A DNA stretch of 64,000 nt, taken from assembly GCA_008508345.1 (NCBI GenBank), contig QNGE01000739.1, forward strand, positions 142,165-206,164, given 5' to 3'. The stretch's first letter is position 1. The number at the start of each line of letters is the position of its first letter. The position numbers were made by a program, and so were the translations under genes. The notes under the pieces are model-generated. The model was not told the DNA's origin, did not search any database, and saw only the letters and a list, made by a program, of their open reading frames with translations. This document shows, in pieces, positions 1 to 12,600 of this stretch. This DNA comes from Paragonimus westermani (taxonomy: Eukaryota; Platyhelminthes; Trematoda; Plagiorchiida; Troglotrematidae).

Positions 1-3000
1 CCCCCACGTTGAGATATTCGGCCGAGCGTTCGAAAACTCGCACCCCCGACCTGGCAATCCACCACAATAAGTAGTTGGCGTTTTACGAGGTGAAACGATT
101 TTTCTCCAAACACAACCAATTTATTTTTTGTCTTTCTAGTTTAAGGTGGATAGGCTAAAACAGGTCACCTTCTTATAGTACATAATTGAGATGAGTTTCG
201 GCTCATCCTCAAACATACTTGCGCTTGCTAAAAAAACACCAAACATCAAGAAAATGTCCACCAAATCATCGTGATTTTCTAAATCGAACAACACCAAGAA
301 AGGCAATACATATTCTTCTGTCGGCTAATTTATCGGTTAAGTTGCAGGATCGAACAACCATTTGCTGTGAGAATAAGTTGAGAGCACGGATAATGCAAGA
401 TTAAAGGCGTTGAATCCACTTAGTCGTTTCTAGGCTTGTTTGGTAATGGATGCAGAATAACAGCTGAGTAGAAAAGAACTGATGTGCACACGACGCATGA
501 ACCGTCGTCACATCTGTGGCTTTCTCACCATCGTTTACTTTCGAACCGGTTATATCGTTAATTCCGGCAATGAGTTGAGACGGGTTTGACATTCCTGTTA
601 AATCTCTGCCTGACGGGATAGGCGACAGTCATTAGCGCAAGATGTTTTTGCTCGACCTTTAAGAATAAACCCAAAAATAGTTTGATATTAAAAAGACACT
701 TTTAACCGGTACCGAGACGGCAACACGTAAAGAGAGATTTTTCCCGTCTTGTAGCAATCCGTTAACACTTGAACCTGGTTGTTTCAATGTGTTTACCACA
801 AACAGTCTTTTCGTTTGCTAATTCTGACAGCTCTAAACAGTGGTTGGTGTAGAGAGAATCGTTGTGACAAGGTCTGCGTAACCGGAAAATAATTCGTTAT
901 GATTAACAACTTAGGGAACGTACCAATTAACCACTTAGTTATCTTTTTGTCGAACGGCTCCTTTTGGGATGACCTATACACTGTTGCTTCCGTTTTCGTG
1001 AAGTTCATCCTCAACTACGTGTAAAACGTGCAGTTTATTGGAAAAACCAACTGCATGCGACGAGAAACACAGTGACATTCGTCTGTTATGAGGTCTGAAA
1101 CGTGTCAATTTCCATTTTATTTCGTGATGGCTTTCAGAACAGAAGAGGTACACAGGTGGCATACAGTCTACTGAGTTAAACATAACCACAGAAAGCGTTG
1201 ATTGTGGTTCATTACTGTTGACATGATTCATCGAATGATGTCTATATTTTTTTATGACCTCCTGTCTCGTGTGCTTTCAGTCAGTATTAAACTACTCGTC
1301 TAAGCTGTTATCATTTAAATTGGTGACTGTTCAAAGACCTTGGACAACTTTGTCGAGTATGGTTCATACTTTGGTTTTTGTTCCCGTCTTGGATTGATTG
1401 GTCCGTAACGTGTACATATTAACTGACATGTCTAAAAGATGGCTATTAGTAAAGAATATACATCCTTCCATAACTGTACGAAAAAATAAACATAGGCGAC
1501 GGGGATTCTAAATCTGTTGACACTTTTCACTTTCGTCTGCATGGAAAGACCTTCTAAACAACTAATCAGGGTCTCTAATGAAAAGAATATATCAAAATCA
1601 TAACACCGCTCAGTTACTAGAATGAGTTTGAGCAACGTGCACCCGGCGATCATCCTGAACAGTGAGTACGTGGCATTTTCGTTCAGTTTATCTGTCTGTG
1701 GTCTAGTGGACCATGCTCATCCCCGGAAATGAACGGAACGCCGAAATGAACGATCAACCTGTGTGCTGATCGCTACCCTACGTGTTAGACGTCCACGTAT
1801 TTCTCTCTACTTTGCCGCAGGCTTGACTGTGATATTATAGACGTATATGTAGTGATTGATTGGGTGGTGCACAAAATGAGGCCGGCAAGCAATTCACATA
1901 CTTGTCAGTATAGTGTGTCCGTCTTAATTGGTTTTCTTCCTACACACTGCATCGTGACGAACCTATGATGATGTGCATGTCCAAGCAAGAAGAAACCTTT
2001 CATAGCTGATGGCCTTTGGGTTTGCGAAGCCTCATATTGGGTCAATTTTTGATGAGAGATTATCTGTGTAACATTATAATGTGCACAGAAAACTGATAAA
2101 GGTTTTATTTCTGCGGGCTGTTTACAATTTCGACTTGCACTGTTCAGGTGTGAAATTCGAAACTTTAAAAAGGTTTGATTGACAACTTACTATACATTGC
2201 TCCCTCGGAAAAATAATCTCACCATGGAGCCTGTTCCTCCTTGAAACACTTTTACGGGATATAGAACTGTTTTATATTCGACACCTCCACTGACGAAGCA
2301 AACCGCTATGCATAACACATGAAACACGGGGGCTGAAAAAGGCCTATCCCAGAAAAAAGGTACGGCAGTGAAAACCAAAAGCTGGCTTGCCTACGAACCG
2401 ATGGATCAGTAGACCACAAAAATTCCTCCATGAGCAGTCTTCACACATTGCTTTGGTAAGCTGAAATAACATCTACGTCCGATCAATACATCTGTTGTAA
2501 GTCTTGTTCAATAGTTAGTCTGTTTCGTGAACAATCAGGTGATCAGTTAAACTTCTGAGCTCTTCGCGCACGATGTTTTGGTAATATGAACTGGTGTAAG
2601 ACATTAGAAATTTTGTGTTGCTAGATCAGATCCTAAAACTATCGACTCAAGTAACGCAGTTGCAACTAGAATCAAAGATTCTGTTGTAGAGAAACAGAAA
2701 TTGGCAAACGACGCTGTATAAACCTTTTGGAACTTCTTGAGAAAGTAACTAACCAAATGAAGTTAGCTAAACTAGAATCTTCTTTATATTGTTCATTATA
2801 TTTTTCCTCTGGCTCTCAATCCAGATAAAACAGCGGTTATATTTACTGTGTTAGACAAGCGATCCTAGTTTTCAAGAATGGTTAGCTGGATCATCTCTGA
2901 GCCTAAGCATCTTGATAGCACTCTAGCTCATGCATAATCCCACTGCGACACGCTAGCAAATGCTGGAGGCCTTCATGCAGACAATTTTCTTCTATTTAAT

Positions 3001-6000
3001 GTTCTCTAGTTCAACCCTGGCGGTACATAAACACTATTGTTGTTTATCACGATATGTGACTCTTCCTCATGGTATGCCTCCTACGTAGTCATTACGGGCT
3101 GTCAGTTTAAGCTACTCAGTAATGTACTACCATTCAGACGGTCCTTAGCACTTTATTATACTAAGAACAGTCCTGATAAGACTGCAATCTTGGTCATGAG
3201 TTCACGACTACTTTGATATTCTGTTAAGATAATGCCTTCTTGTGTACTAAGTCCTACTCATTTTGACTGGATTTTCTAGTATGAAGCTCCTCTATTAAGA
3301 AGAAATAGTTGTTCTTCCCCTGTTTGGGGAGCACCGTAGTGAGTTTGTAAAAGTCTGTAATTATGTAGGTATAGGTGATTTTCTGCGTTTCTTAATTGCA
3401 TGAGTTGTGGTCCACTTACAGAACAGTTATGGGATTAACTATTCGCGTCCAGGTCCAACATGAAAATGGGTGTTTTGTGAGTTCATACTTATAACATAAT
3501 TCGCGTGCACCCTTTTTCTATCACAAATCCATAATAGGAAGCTCTACAGTTCTCTTCTTGAGCACGCTGCTGAATCTATTTCCATTGAACACTATGACAT
3601 TAATTATTTCTCTCAAGGCAAACAGTGTCGCGATACCATTCCTCACATTGTCACAGTGGAACCCGTCAATGTCAGGGAAAGTGCATTGTAAGATGCATAA
3701 CTTCCTCTTGGCGAGTTGAATTCAGGTAATACTGTTTTCCACTGAGTTCATTTTGAATTCGACGATGTTTTATGGAACTGCATGGCATCAACAAAACAAA
3801 CACTAATATTGTTGTTCAAATTCTGGGGTGGGATTGAGTAGTTGCACAACTCACCTTAACAGAATTGGGCGAGAAAATCATAACCTTGTTTACCAAACTG
3901 ATTGATTCCTACTAGGTGCGTAGGTCACATACAGCAGTGACCCTGTCTGAAAATAATCAGCTGACTAGCCCGACTGGCGAATTTGTTTGTCAGTATGCCG
4001 TGAGTCATCATGTAGTTATCTGGCCTGCCACCAAACGAAAAGTCTATATGAGCTAAAGTGGTCAGTCATAATAAATTACGATCGAATCGGGCAAAACCCA
4101 GCGGGTTTCACAGGTGTACGCACGAGTATTCGAAAAGCATCAAAGCCTAACTAAAATGGGCGGATTGTTAATCTGTTGCAGCTTAATCACCAAGTGATCG
4201 CCGTTAGCAGCGAATTAAGCGAACGCAAATGATTATACATGCTCCTGTGAAAATATGCAATATACCTAGATTGGAAAAAGAATTAGAAAGGATTGGTAAA
4301 GATGTAGGAACAAAAACGGTTCACTGTCTAAAGGAAAATGACATCGAAATACAACAAACTTCGACCTTGTTTCATGCGCAAACTTTGAGGATTGGCTATT
4401 CGCTATTACCATAATTATGTAGCTAATTTCTTTTAATGTTTTCAGAAACCAAAAGCTTGATTTGGTGTGAACTTCTTCATCACATATTCACTACGGATAT
4501 TCCGCACAAAAGTGTGCCAGTTGCAGTGATCAAGGTCAGCGATTTTTGGATCAGCATAAAAGTTGACCTGTCTTGCTCTTGTTATTGCTGTTGCCTCTCT
4601 TCTAACTTACTAAACTAGAACCGCTAAGCTTGCCCTCTCAGATGTCAACGAATCTGAGCAGGGTGTTTAAGACAACTGGCGACCATAAATGGAAACCAGT
4701 TGGAACGCTGAAACAAGATACGTGACCAGTGCAATCGAAACTGAACAACACGTGTCTTGAACACATTCAGTGAGAAGGCAGCCTATCGAGGCAGATAGAC
4801 CAGTTGAGCCAACTTTCTCCTCTCACGCGACAATGGTCACTTCAACGATTGGAATTCGTGGGCAGGCTACGTCCGCTTAACTCAGCACGGCGTTTGGGGA
4901 GCGCTGAAAGACCTTAAAATAGGGATTAGACAATTGGACAATTGAGTTGGTATTTAGGTTTTGCTCACGTGATCTGATGTAACCTGGATGATTCCTTCTG
5001 ACTCCTCTAGACAGGCGATTACGGTATCAAGGACTTCATATTCGTCCATCACTGAGCAAGTGTTGACAACAGGTCATGTGGTTCACCCTAACAACTCATA
5101 TGCTACCGGTGCTTATGAAAACCTGTCAGTCTGTGTGCCCACTAAGCTGTTGATGCAACAGATCAATTTTGCGCCTTTTTGGTTGACTTGTCTCACAAGT
5201 CTTATTCTGCCAGAATCGTACAATCTGCATGTTTTATGTGTATAGCTGTTGGAAGCACGCATTCGAAAATTTCCACAGAGATAAGCTTAAATACGTCGAG
5301 TTGTACGATCTGCATACTTTGCCAAGAAATATGAATAAACATGGGGTCAATCAGGGATGCGGTATAAGATGGGTGGCTAGTGAGCGGTAACCCATTGAAG
5401 CTGTCATGAGCCACTACCTGATTCGGTTATGTATGGAAAGATACATTAAAGTGTACACAGTGACTACAACTGATTTAGTGCCAGGCAACCTTATATTACC
5501 CAACCTCATTGGGACGTGTTATGATCAGTGTTTAAAACAACTTTAAGGGCAATCGGATTGACGATGTGGGTGTAGTGTGAAATGTCCGGGTTGCGTTATA
5601 GAGCCAGCTGCAGTTGTGTAAGCATCCAGTCCACAGGATAAGGTTTACTGTGGGGAATGAATGAGCGTATACTAAAGTTGTAAACTAGCGTGAACCTGAG
5701 GGTATGAAGCTTCTTGACAAGGAGAAGAAGACGGTGTACCTTATCACCAACGTCACCTGTGGCATTTTATCATGTGTGCGTCTTCGGCTTCCACAGTCAT
5801 TTGCTTGTTATACCTGCATTTGCTTCGACTGAGAGTAATTCAGACTTGGGTCCGGATTTGTCTCATCACACTATTTGGGGTGTGCTCAACCTCGACTGTC
5901 TTCTTCCGGATTAGAGTGCCAATATATCCATGTGACGTACCACTTTCGTTGTGCTCCTAGTTGGCAACACTCTACGATAGTGTTTACGAAGTTAAAATAT

Positions 6001-6051
6001 ATCAAACTGTTGATTATGGCAGAAAATGTGACATGGGGCTGTTTTACTTAC
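1..6051. other. Unassigned DNA, possibly last intron of the G-alpha gene
   Basis: No exon, RNA gene or named repeat was recognised. I looked on the minus strand for the final G-alpha exon (a His-Phe-Thr-Cys-Ala stretch followed by Asp-Thr and a terminal helix) and did not find one, so the gene probably continues beyond position 1. Scattered frames of about 60-85 codons on both strands have no recognisable motif. Confidence 0.6.
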
Positions 6052-6680
6052 GTGATGGCTGAAATTTATGATATGGCATTTCCAAAATGACCCGAGCAAC
6101 AGTCGCTGTGCAGGATAGTCTGCTTGTTTGACCACATGAAGCCGGCGTGGCGCTGACCGGGAGAAATGCAGCTTGGCGAAAACTCCGCCGGAAACGACGT
6201 ATGGAATTTTTTGGGGCTAGCGCACTGAGGGTTCTGTTAAAGGAGTTTTTTCGCCACCGAAACGAAGATTGAGAAGGCATACGACTAGACCGTGACTGCA
6301 TCGATTTATCACTGGGTGAGCGCTGAGTTCGAATAGCAAGACTACTGTTCAGCTCGGAAGAAACGACATCTACGGAATTGTCCTCATCAATTTTTCGTAG
6401 AGGAGTGGAAGTAGGGAAATAGGAGTTGGTTGACTGGAAAACCGCATTATCCAAGTTGACCGAGGCCTGCGAATAACAGCTGAGCATCGATTCGTGGAGC
6501 GAACTATTACACTGCTCTTTGGAGTCGTTTGAGGACAGACAGAATTTGCGCATTTCATATGTGTCTAGCCAGTTAGCAGCGAAGGAATAGAGCTTATTGA
6601 TCCGTTGGCCAAGGTGAATTTTTTCATCCAACACATCAATTTTATTGATAAACACAATAACTGGCACAGATTGGAGGTAT
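6052..6680 (-). CDS. G-alpha exon: NKID (G4 box) plus a long Ser/Arg-rich insert
   Basis: This 629-nt exon begins with A, completing the Lys of AWNNK, and encodes [20 protein letters not shown], the beta-5 strand and G4 box that reads guanine (NKID at 6635-6646). Family members then need about 70 residues to reach the C-terminal TCA(V/T)DT motif. Here the frame stays open for 194 more codons without reaching it. The middle is rich in Ser/Asn/Asp. Codons 117-169 (about 6173-6331) are strongly basic and serine-rich, with RKNS and RRFRRS, which look like basophilic kinase sites. The last codons (..[12 protein letters not shown]) may be the alpha-4/alpha-G region. The donor GTAAGT leaves a phase-1 codon. 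Uninterrupted opening over 209 codons argues that the whole exon is translated. Confidence 0.88.
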
Positions 6681-9600
6681 CTGTTCAAACAGAAAGTAAG
6701 AATCTAGAATACCAACATACATCATTGCAAATCTGATGATCGTTGAATTTTTGTACTGGAAATGCACACGAGTTACCATTATGACTGCATAAGCTTAAAA
6801 AAGGAAGTGTTTACTCTGGTCAGACAGATTGGCTTGGAAAATTGTCATCGTGAGATGACCTGGGGTACCAACTCATTAATGTGGTGGGCGTGGTGATGAT
6901 CGGGGGAGCCGAGTGAAGAATAACCAGACGTTATTCATCCTTGGTTCAGCCTCGCTGAACCTTCTGCATTGCCGTTTTCAGTGTATACAGCATACAGGCT
7001 AGAAACGGCCATGAAGGAAATGAATAATCGATCGTAGGGGTCGCTATAAACGTTCGGTCAACCCGTCAAGTGCGTATGAACTGACGCTTTTTAAACATAG
7101 TTGCCTTCTGCAATGACGGTTCATGCTCGGCAAAGCCAAAGTGTGTGTGCGTTCCGGTAAACTCTTAAGTAGACCCAGTGGAAATCGAATTCACTTAAGT
7201 TAGTTAAATGTTTGGCTCTAAGGAAAGAGTGGAAGACCAGATGCTGATGGTAAGATTGTACGCCAGTGGATGGTACATTTCGAGAAGGAGTGCAACTCCA
7301 AGTATCTGGAGGGATATCTCTATGAGAAACTGGGATTGAATCATCGTAGTAGCGCACTGTAAGGTAATGTGACAATGTAAATCACCTACTAGGCTCATTC
7401 AAAGCACGGCCGGAAATAAATGTACTCATTATCACTGATATCAGAAAACACGGCCTTCGTTGCTAGCGATTGCTCTAGTTCAACCAATTCTATAAGAATG
7501 TTTGAAACTTACGTGCTCCTCTAAGCAAGCCTGTTGCGAAGGTGCGGTTTTATCAGAAACACAGCATCTGTGAACTAAACTTCACATAACAACGACTTGC
7601 CATAGCCGATTGAGTTTGGTAGCCCTTATTAGTAAGCAAAATTAAAAGAGCATAGAGGAACAAACATGCTTTGACTGTCCTGAACATGGATTGCCTGAGC
7701 TTCACAGAGTGCGAATGAGTGTAGAATAAACGGCCATACGTTTACTTGATGGGCTGATTGTGTCTGTCTGACGGAATGCTGAGAACAATTCAGGCGAACG
7801 ATCGCTTACAAACTTCAGTCTAGTTTGTGTGTGGATTCTCATCATATTTCACATTCTGCGAACTCTGGTGGTCAGGACAACTTGGTGCTCGGTATTGTCA
7901 ACTATTGTGAAGCGATATGAAGTCACAGGACTGCGATACCCAGACCTTCACAGCACGTCATATTTCTCACATTGTCGCTCGACTACTTTTGTGTGGTGAT
8001 ACCATCTGATATGTTTGTTAGCTTCAATCAATTCTCTTCCGCTTTCTCCACATCACAAGATTGACGATGTGTTTACCTTCCCTTGAAGAGCATTTATTCC
8101 ATAACCAAAGTGCGTGTCTGTGTCAGGTGTTTCGTGTACCAGTGAGTTCTGACTGGACGCTTGAGCATACTACAGCCTCCGTAACTTATCTTAGATTTTG
8201 TGGCATATTGAACTCCGATTTAGTCTTGAAAGGACATGACCGTTTTCCTCGATTCATTCCACTTTTGTGCATACGCATTCACTCTAGGTGACCGTTGCTG
8301 ACTACCACTCATTCTTAGAGCAATCAGTCCCCATGATTCCTTCAAGTGTGTCACCTCTCCACTTGATTGGACACCATAACTCGAGGATCCTGAATAGTTA
8401 AGCACATTCAAGCCGAATTTGCCTGGCATTTTTGTTGTAAAGCAGCTTGAACCCCCATACCAAGCCGCATTTTTCGGTCGTATCTGCTGTTGCGGTAAGT
8501 TCACACAGATCAATCCATGGACCCTGTGGCTCAAGAGGATTAACTCACTCTTTTCAGTTGATCAGGTCACACCTCTCACATGGATTGAGTCATCACCACT
8601 GTCAAACAAACGAAAGAGTCGGATTGTACGTTCTAGTTAGCTAAGTCTTACGCACGGTCTGGGCTGGATATATATGTATATATGTCTTAAAATGGGTAGC
8701 GGACAGAAGATTATGCGAAAATATATATCTGATGGTATTGAACGTGGTTATAAAAGTTCGATAATGGACAATTTTAATATACGGTAACTTATGACCAGGT
8801 TTACAAACGCATATAACAGTGCAGCGGGAACGTGATAAATCGTCCGGTTAATTCTAGCGGTTAAGTATGCGGCGTGCTACAGTTACTCACAGAAACAAGT
8901 GTGACACACCGTGGTAGGAATCGAAATATAAGAAAGTCGACTACAGTTCAATTGTTTACGTATAGTATAGAGTCTATAGAAATGAAACAAATTTTGAAGT
9001 ACCAAAAAGTTAAGCGAAAGGGAATACTGCAAACAGACGAGTTACGCTGAATTGAGAGATGAAGGCATGTTACTGTAAACTTGTGAGTAGAATGAATTAA
9101 AATGTGAAATTAGAATTCACGACCACCATGCAGCGTGGAAAGCCATTGTTAAATCGCACATCACTGAGTTTCAGCGTGTACTCTCCCACCTGGTTGCTTA
9201 TGATAGAATAGTGACTCACCACTCTAATCCCCTTAGTTTAGTCAGTCATTATCAGTTAGGCCTTAACTGTCGGCATCCTGGGCTTGGGAACGGAGACGTA
9301 CTGACTGGTTGAGCTAACGGTGTTCGTCAGCGGTCATACAATCGGTCACTATCGAGAAGTAGTAACAGCAGCCTACTTTGTTTGCCCTGGGTGAGTGAAT
9401 GTTCAGTCGGCGCACGTGCAAAAGTGCAGCGGGTTCAGAGTGAGTGTCACGTTGTTAGCTCCGAGCCAGCTAACTGATACTACATGCTGCTCTACGTCCT
9501 TTTCTCTACAAGCCAGCAACATTCACGCTTACTCACAGTGTTAGATCAGAGGAGTAACGAAAAGCACATCGGTCTTACAAGTATGGAGCAAGAGTTACAC

Positions 9601-12600
9601 TGTCGAGAGAGAAAGTCAAGCTTGTGCAAATAAGGCTGGGTGAACATGTCTACCGTGATTGTGAAAGCTGTGATGAAACTTGAGACATTCAAGTCACTCC
9701 AGTACATCACACTGGTGGGATAGTTTGTAGCATTGAACTCACTGGGACCTAGCAGGCGTAGGTGGTCCAAATTTAATCTTAATCCATTTATCGGAATGAG
9801 CACCGGCTAAACAACCACTTATTCGAGGTGACCAAAACTGTTTGAGATTTGTGTGGACGTCTCGGAAAACATTTTTCACGTTGCGCTGGATGTAGATGAA
9901 AGTTTATCCGATCAACTTCACAATCACCACAGAATTTGACATGAAATGACTTACCACAGGAACACAAACCTTTGATACGTAAATTTCTACTCCTTCAAGA
10001 CCGCTTTAACAGATGAAGATAGTGTATTGAGACGATTTGGGAATAGTAACTGAACGGCCGAGAGAAATTCATCAATGATCACACACACGATGTTGACCGA
10101 GGTAGCGTAAAATTGATTTATTCACCTGTGGAATGCGGCCACTCGGCCATTGTATATCTCCGAAAGCGCAGCAGGTCTGACAGAGGACAATACGCCATAT
10201 ATATGGTATGGACCTTTGGGATTCGTGCCGGTTGAACTCCACAAATCACCCTGATCAATTTTTGTGTATGCATGTACAGGCAATTCACTACTGGATAGAG
10301 AAAGACGCCCTAGTTCACGATCACGTGTTACTGGTGCTGGCTGATGCATCAAGCCTCGTTTGCTACAGATTTTTTTGAGTCAACCGCCGTTTTCTATTTA
10401 TTAGACCACAATAAGTGCCTCTGCTCATGAGAAATTTCTATGGCTATTTCATACATGAGATTATTGGTGGTAATGAAGGAGTTGGGTTTCCAATCAACTG
10501 GAGCCAAGTGAACATAAAAGACACTTTAAACTGGAGTCATCCATGGACTGTTCAATACAGAGTAACAGACTGATCGGGCATCTACTCATTCTAAAGTCTA
10601 TTGAGTTCACTATTTCTTCTAACTGCGCATCCGTTTGACTCTACTGCTGAATTCACATGCATAGTTCATCAGGTGTCTGTTTGTCTACAGGTCTGCATGT
10701 GTTTGCAGAGTGTCTGTTTGCATGTGATACTTGGTCGTACTGCAATGACCTAAAGATGACCCCGGTACGCCTGTTGTACGGTGTGTAAAATACCTCCTGA
10801 AAAAAAGGTTCACATTGTAGGTAAGGGCGTTTGCTTACCATCCGGTTAACACATGAGATCGCGTTTGTTTGTTTGCATTTGTGTTAGTCTATGCGCGCCA
10901 GTAGGACTACACACTTTCAACTTGCTGGCGCGGTGGATAGCTGGATCCTTAGCCTCTGATGTTGCAGTTGCTTTTTTCAGTTAGCGTGTGGTTCCTGATC
11001 AGTGTATCTGGAAAACGTTCATTTGGTGTACCTAAGCAATAAAGTATCATCATGTTATTCCGGTGTGTTTGCATAGTCTACGTAATTAAGCCAAATATCA
11101 GTGTCTACCTCCAAGTTTAACTTTCCCCGTACCTTCGGGATTGTTTTTAATGCATTTACGAATCGTCCAATTCACCTTGTTTTCTGTTCAGTGCTGAGTC
11201 AAGAACATAGGTTTCTGAGTTTGAACCCACGAAAATCTTTGAATCAATCAAAAAAGTCAGTAGGGAAATTCAAGGACGTGGATCACAAAACAAGTAATTT
11301 CGGACTAATCAAAGTGTGTTCCAAACGAACTTGAGTAGAATATCAAGTGCCATGCTCAATATTTATTGATCATTTCAATCATACCGCTGTCTTTTCAAAC
11401 CCACGGTAGAAGCTGGGTCTAGTCACTAACGGAAACTTAAATTAGGGTTGCTAAGCACTAGTGTAGTGAGGATAGACGGTCGCACCATACTACCCACACC
11501 ACTGTTCAGTAGCAGCATGGATCGAAATGATCGCAAGATAACCACGGGAGAGATACGGGAAGGATCGTTGGAAGAAAGAATGACATTTAATGGCTTTCGC
11601 CACAAGACGGAACTGAGAAATGTTGTCTAAAGCGACTGGAGCATCCTCAGAAGAGTGTGGTGTGCACACGAGTGTTTTTTTCCTGGTCCCGTTGAGACGC
11701 CCAAGCGGTGTATTGGTTTCTTTAATAAAACAACCTCTGTGTCATCCGCCTTCTGGATTCACAACACTAGTTTTGTGTGCATACAAATGCATATGAATGA
11801 TAGATGAACAGGGTGAACGGCAATTAGCAAGATCTTGGCATTTGAGGAGTTAGGTTCACAGAAGTGTGTTTTCAATACCTTCGTATTCCAATTTCTTAAT
11901 TGGGATTCTGTTGATATTTAGATAACATGAAGTGTTTAAGATGATTTTAATTCTTACGATCTTCAGGTACAAACGTATAGCGCTTAAAAATACAACCAAA
12001 CGATTATCAGGGCAGGCGCGAGGTAACCAATATATATTCCGGGCTTAAACCGGAGTCTTGTGACTGAAAATACCTTAGTGAACTTGAGCAATGTAACGTG
12101 GCTGCATGTTGTAGACAAGCGAAATGATGTAGCATTTTCGTTCGGTGTTTGGTAGAAACTTTATCCGTTTTGTGCAAATCGAATGTCAAGCTGACTTGCC
12201 GAATAGCGCAGTCAATTTGGCGTATGTTCCTTCATTCGTTTCCCAAGTCGTCTGTCCTCGCAATAAAAGTTAACAAAAGATATATCGGTTAAATCGTGCT
12301 TGCCTTGAATTTCCTAACTAAGCTCTAGCTACTTACAAAGAACAACTGGTCGATATTTTTTGTTTGCCAGATAATTGTCTGGTTGTTATATTTTTAGGCG
12401 CCATACGTTTGTAATTAAGAAGCAGATGAAATGAACTCATCTCTAGCAATTCGTGTTACTTTTATTCTACTGAAACTTATAAAGAAATACTGTTTCACGT
12501 AGTTTCGTTGGTTAAGGGAAATTGAAGTTTAAATTTCGCGACGACACATCCTGTGTGTTTCTGTAAACTGTTCAACTAAACCCCGCACTTCTATATCCCG

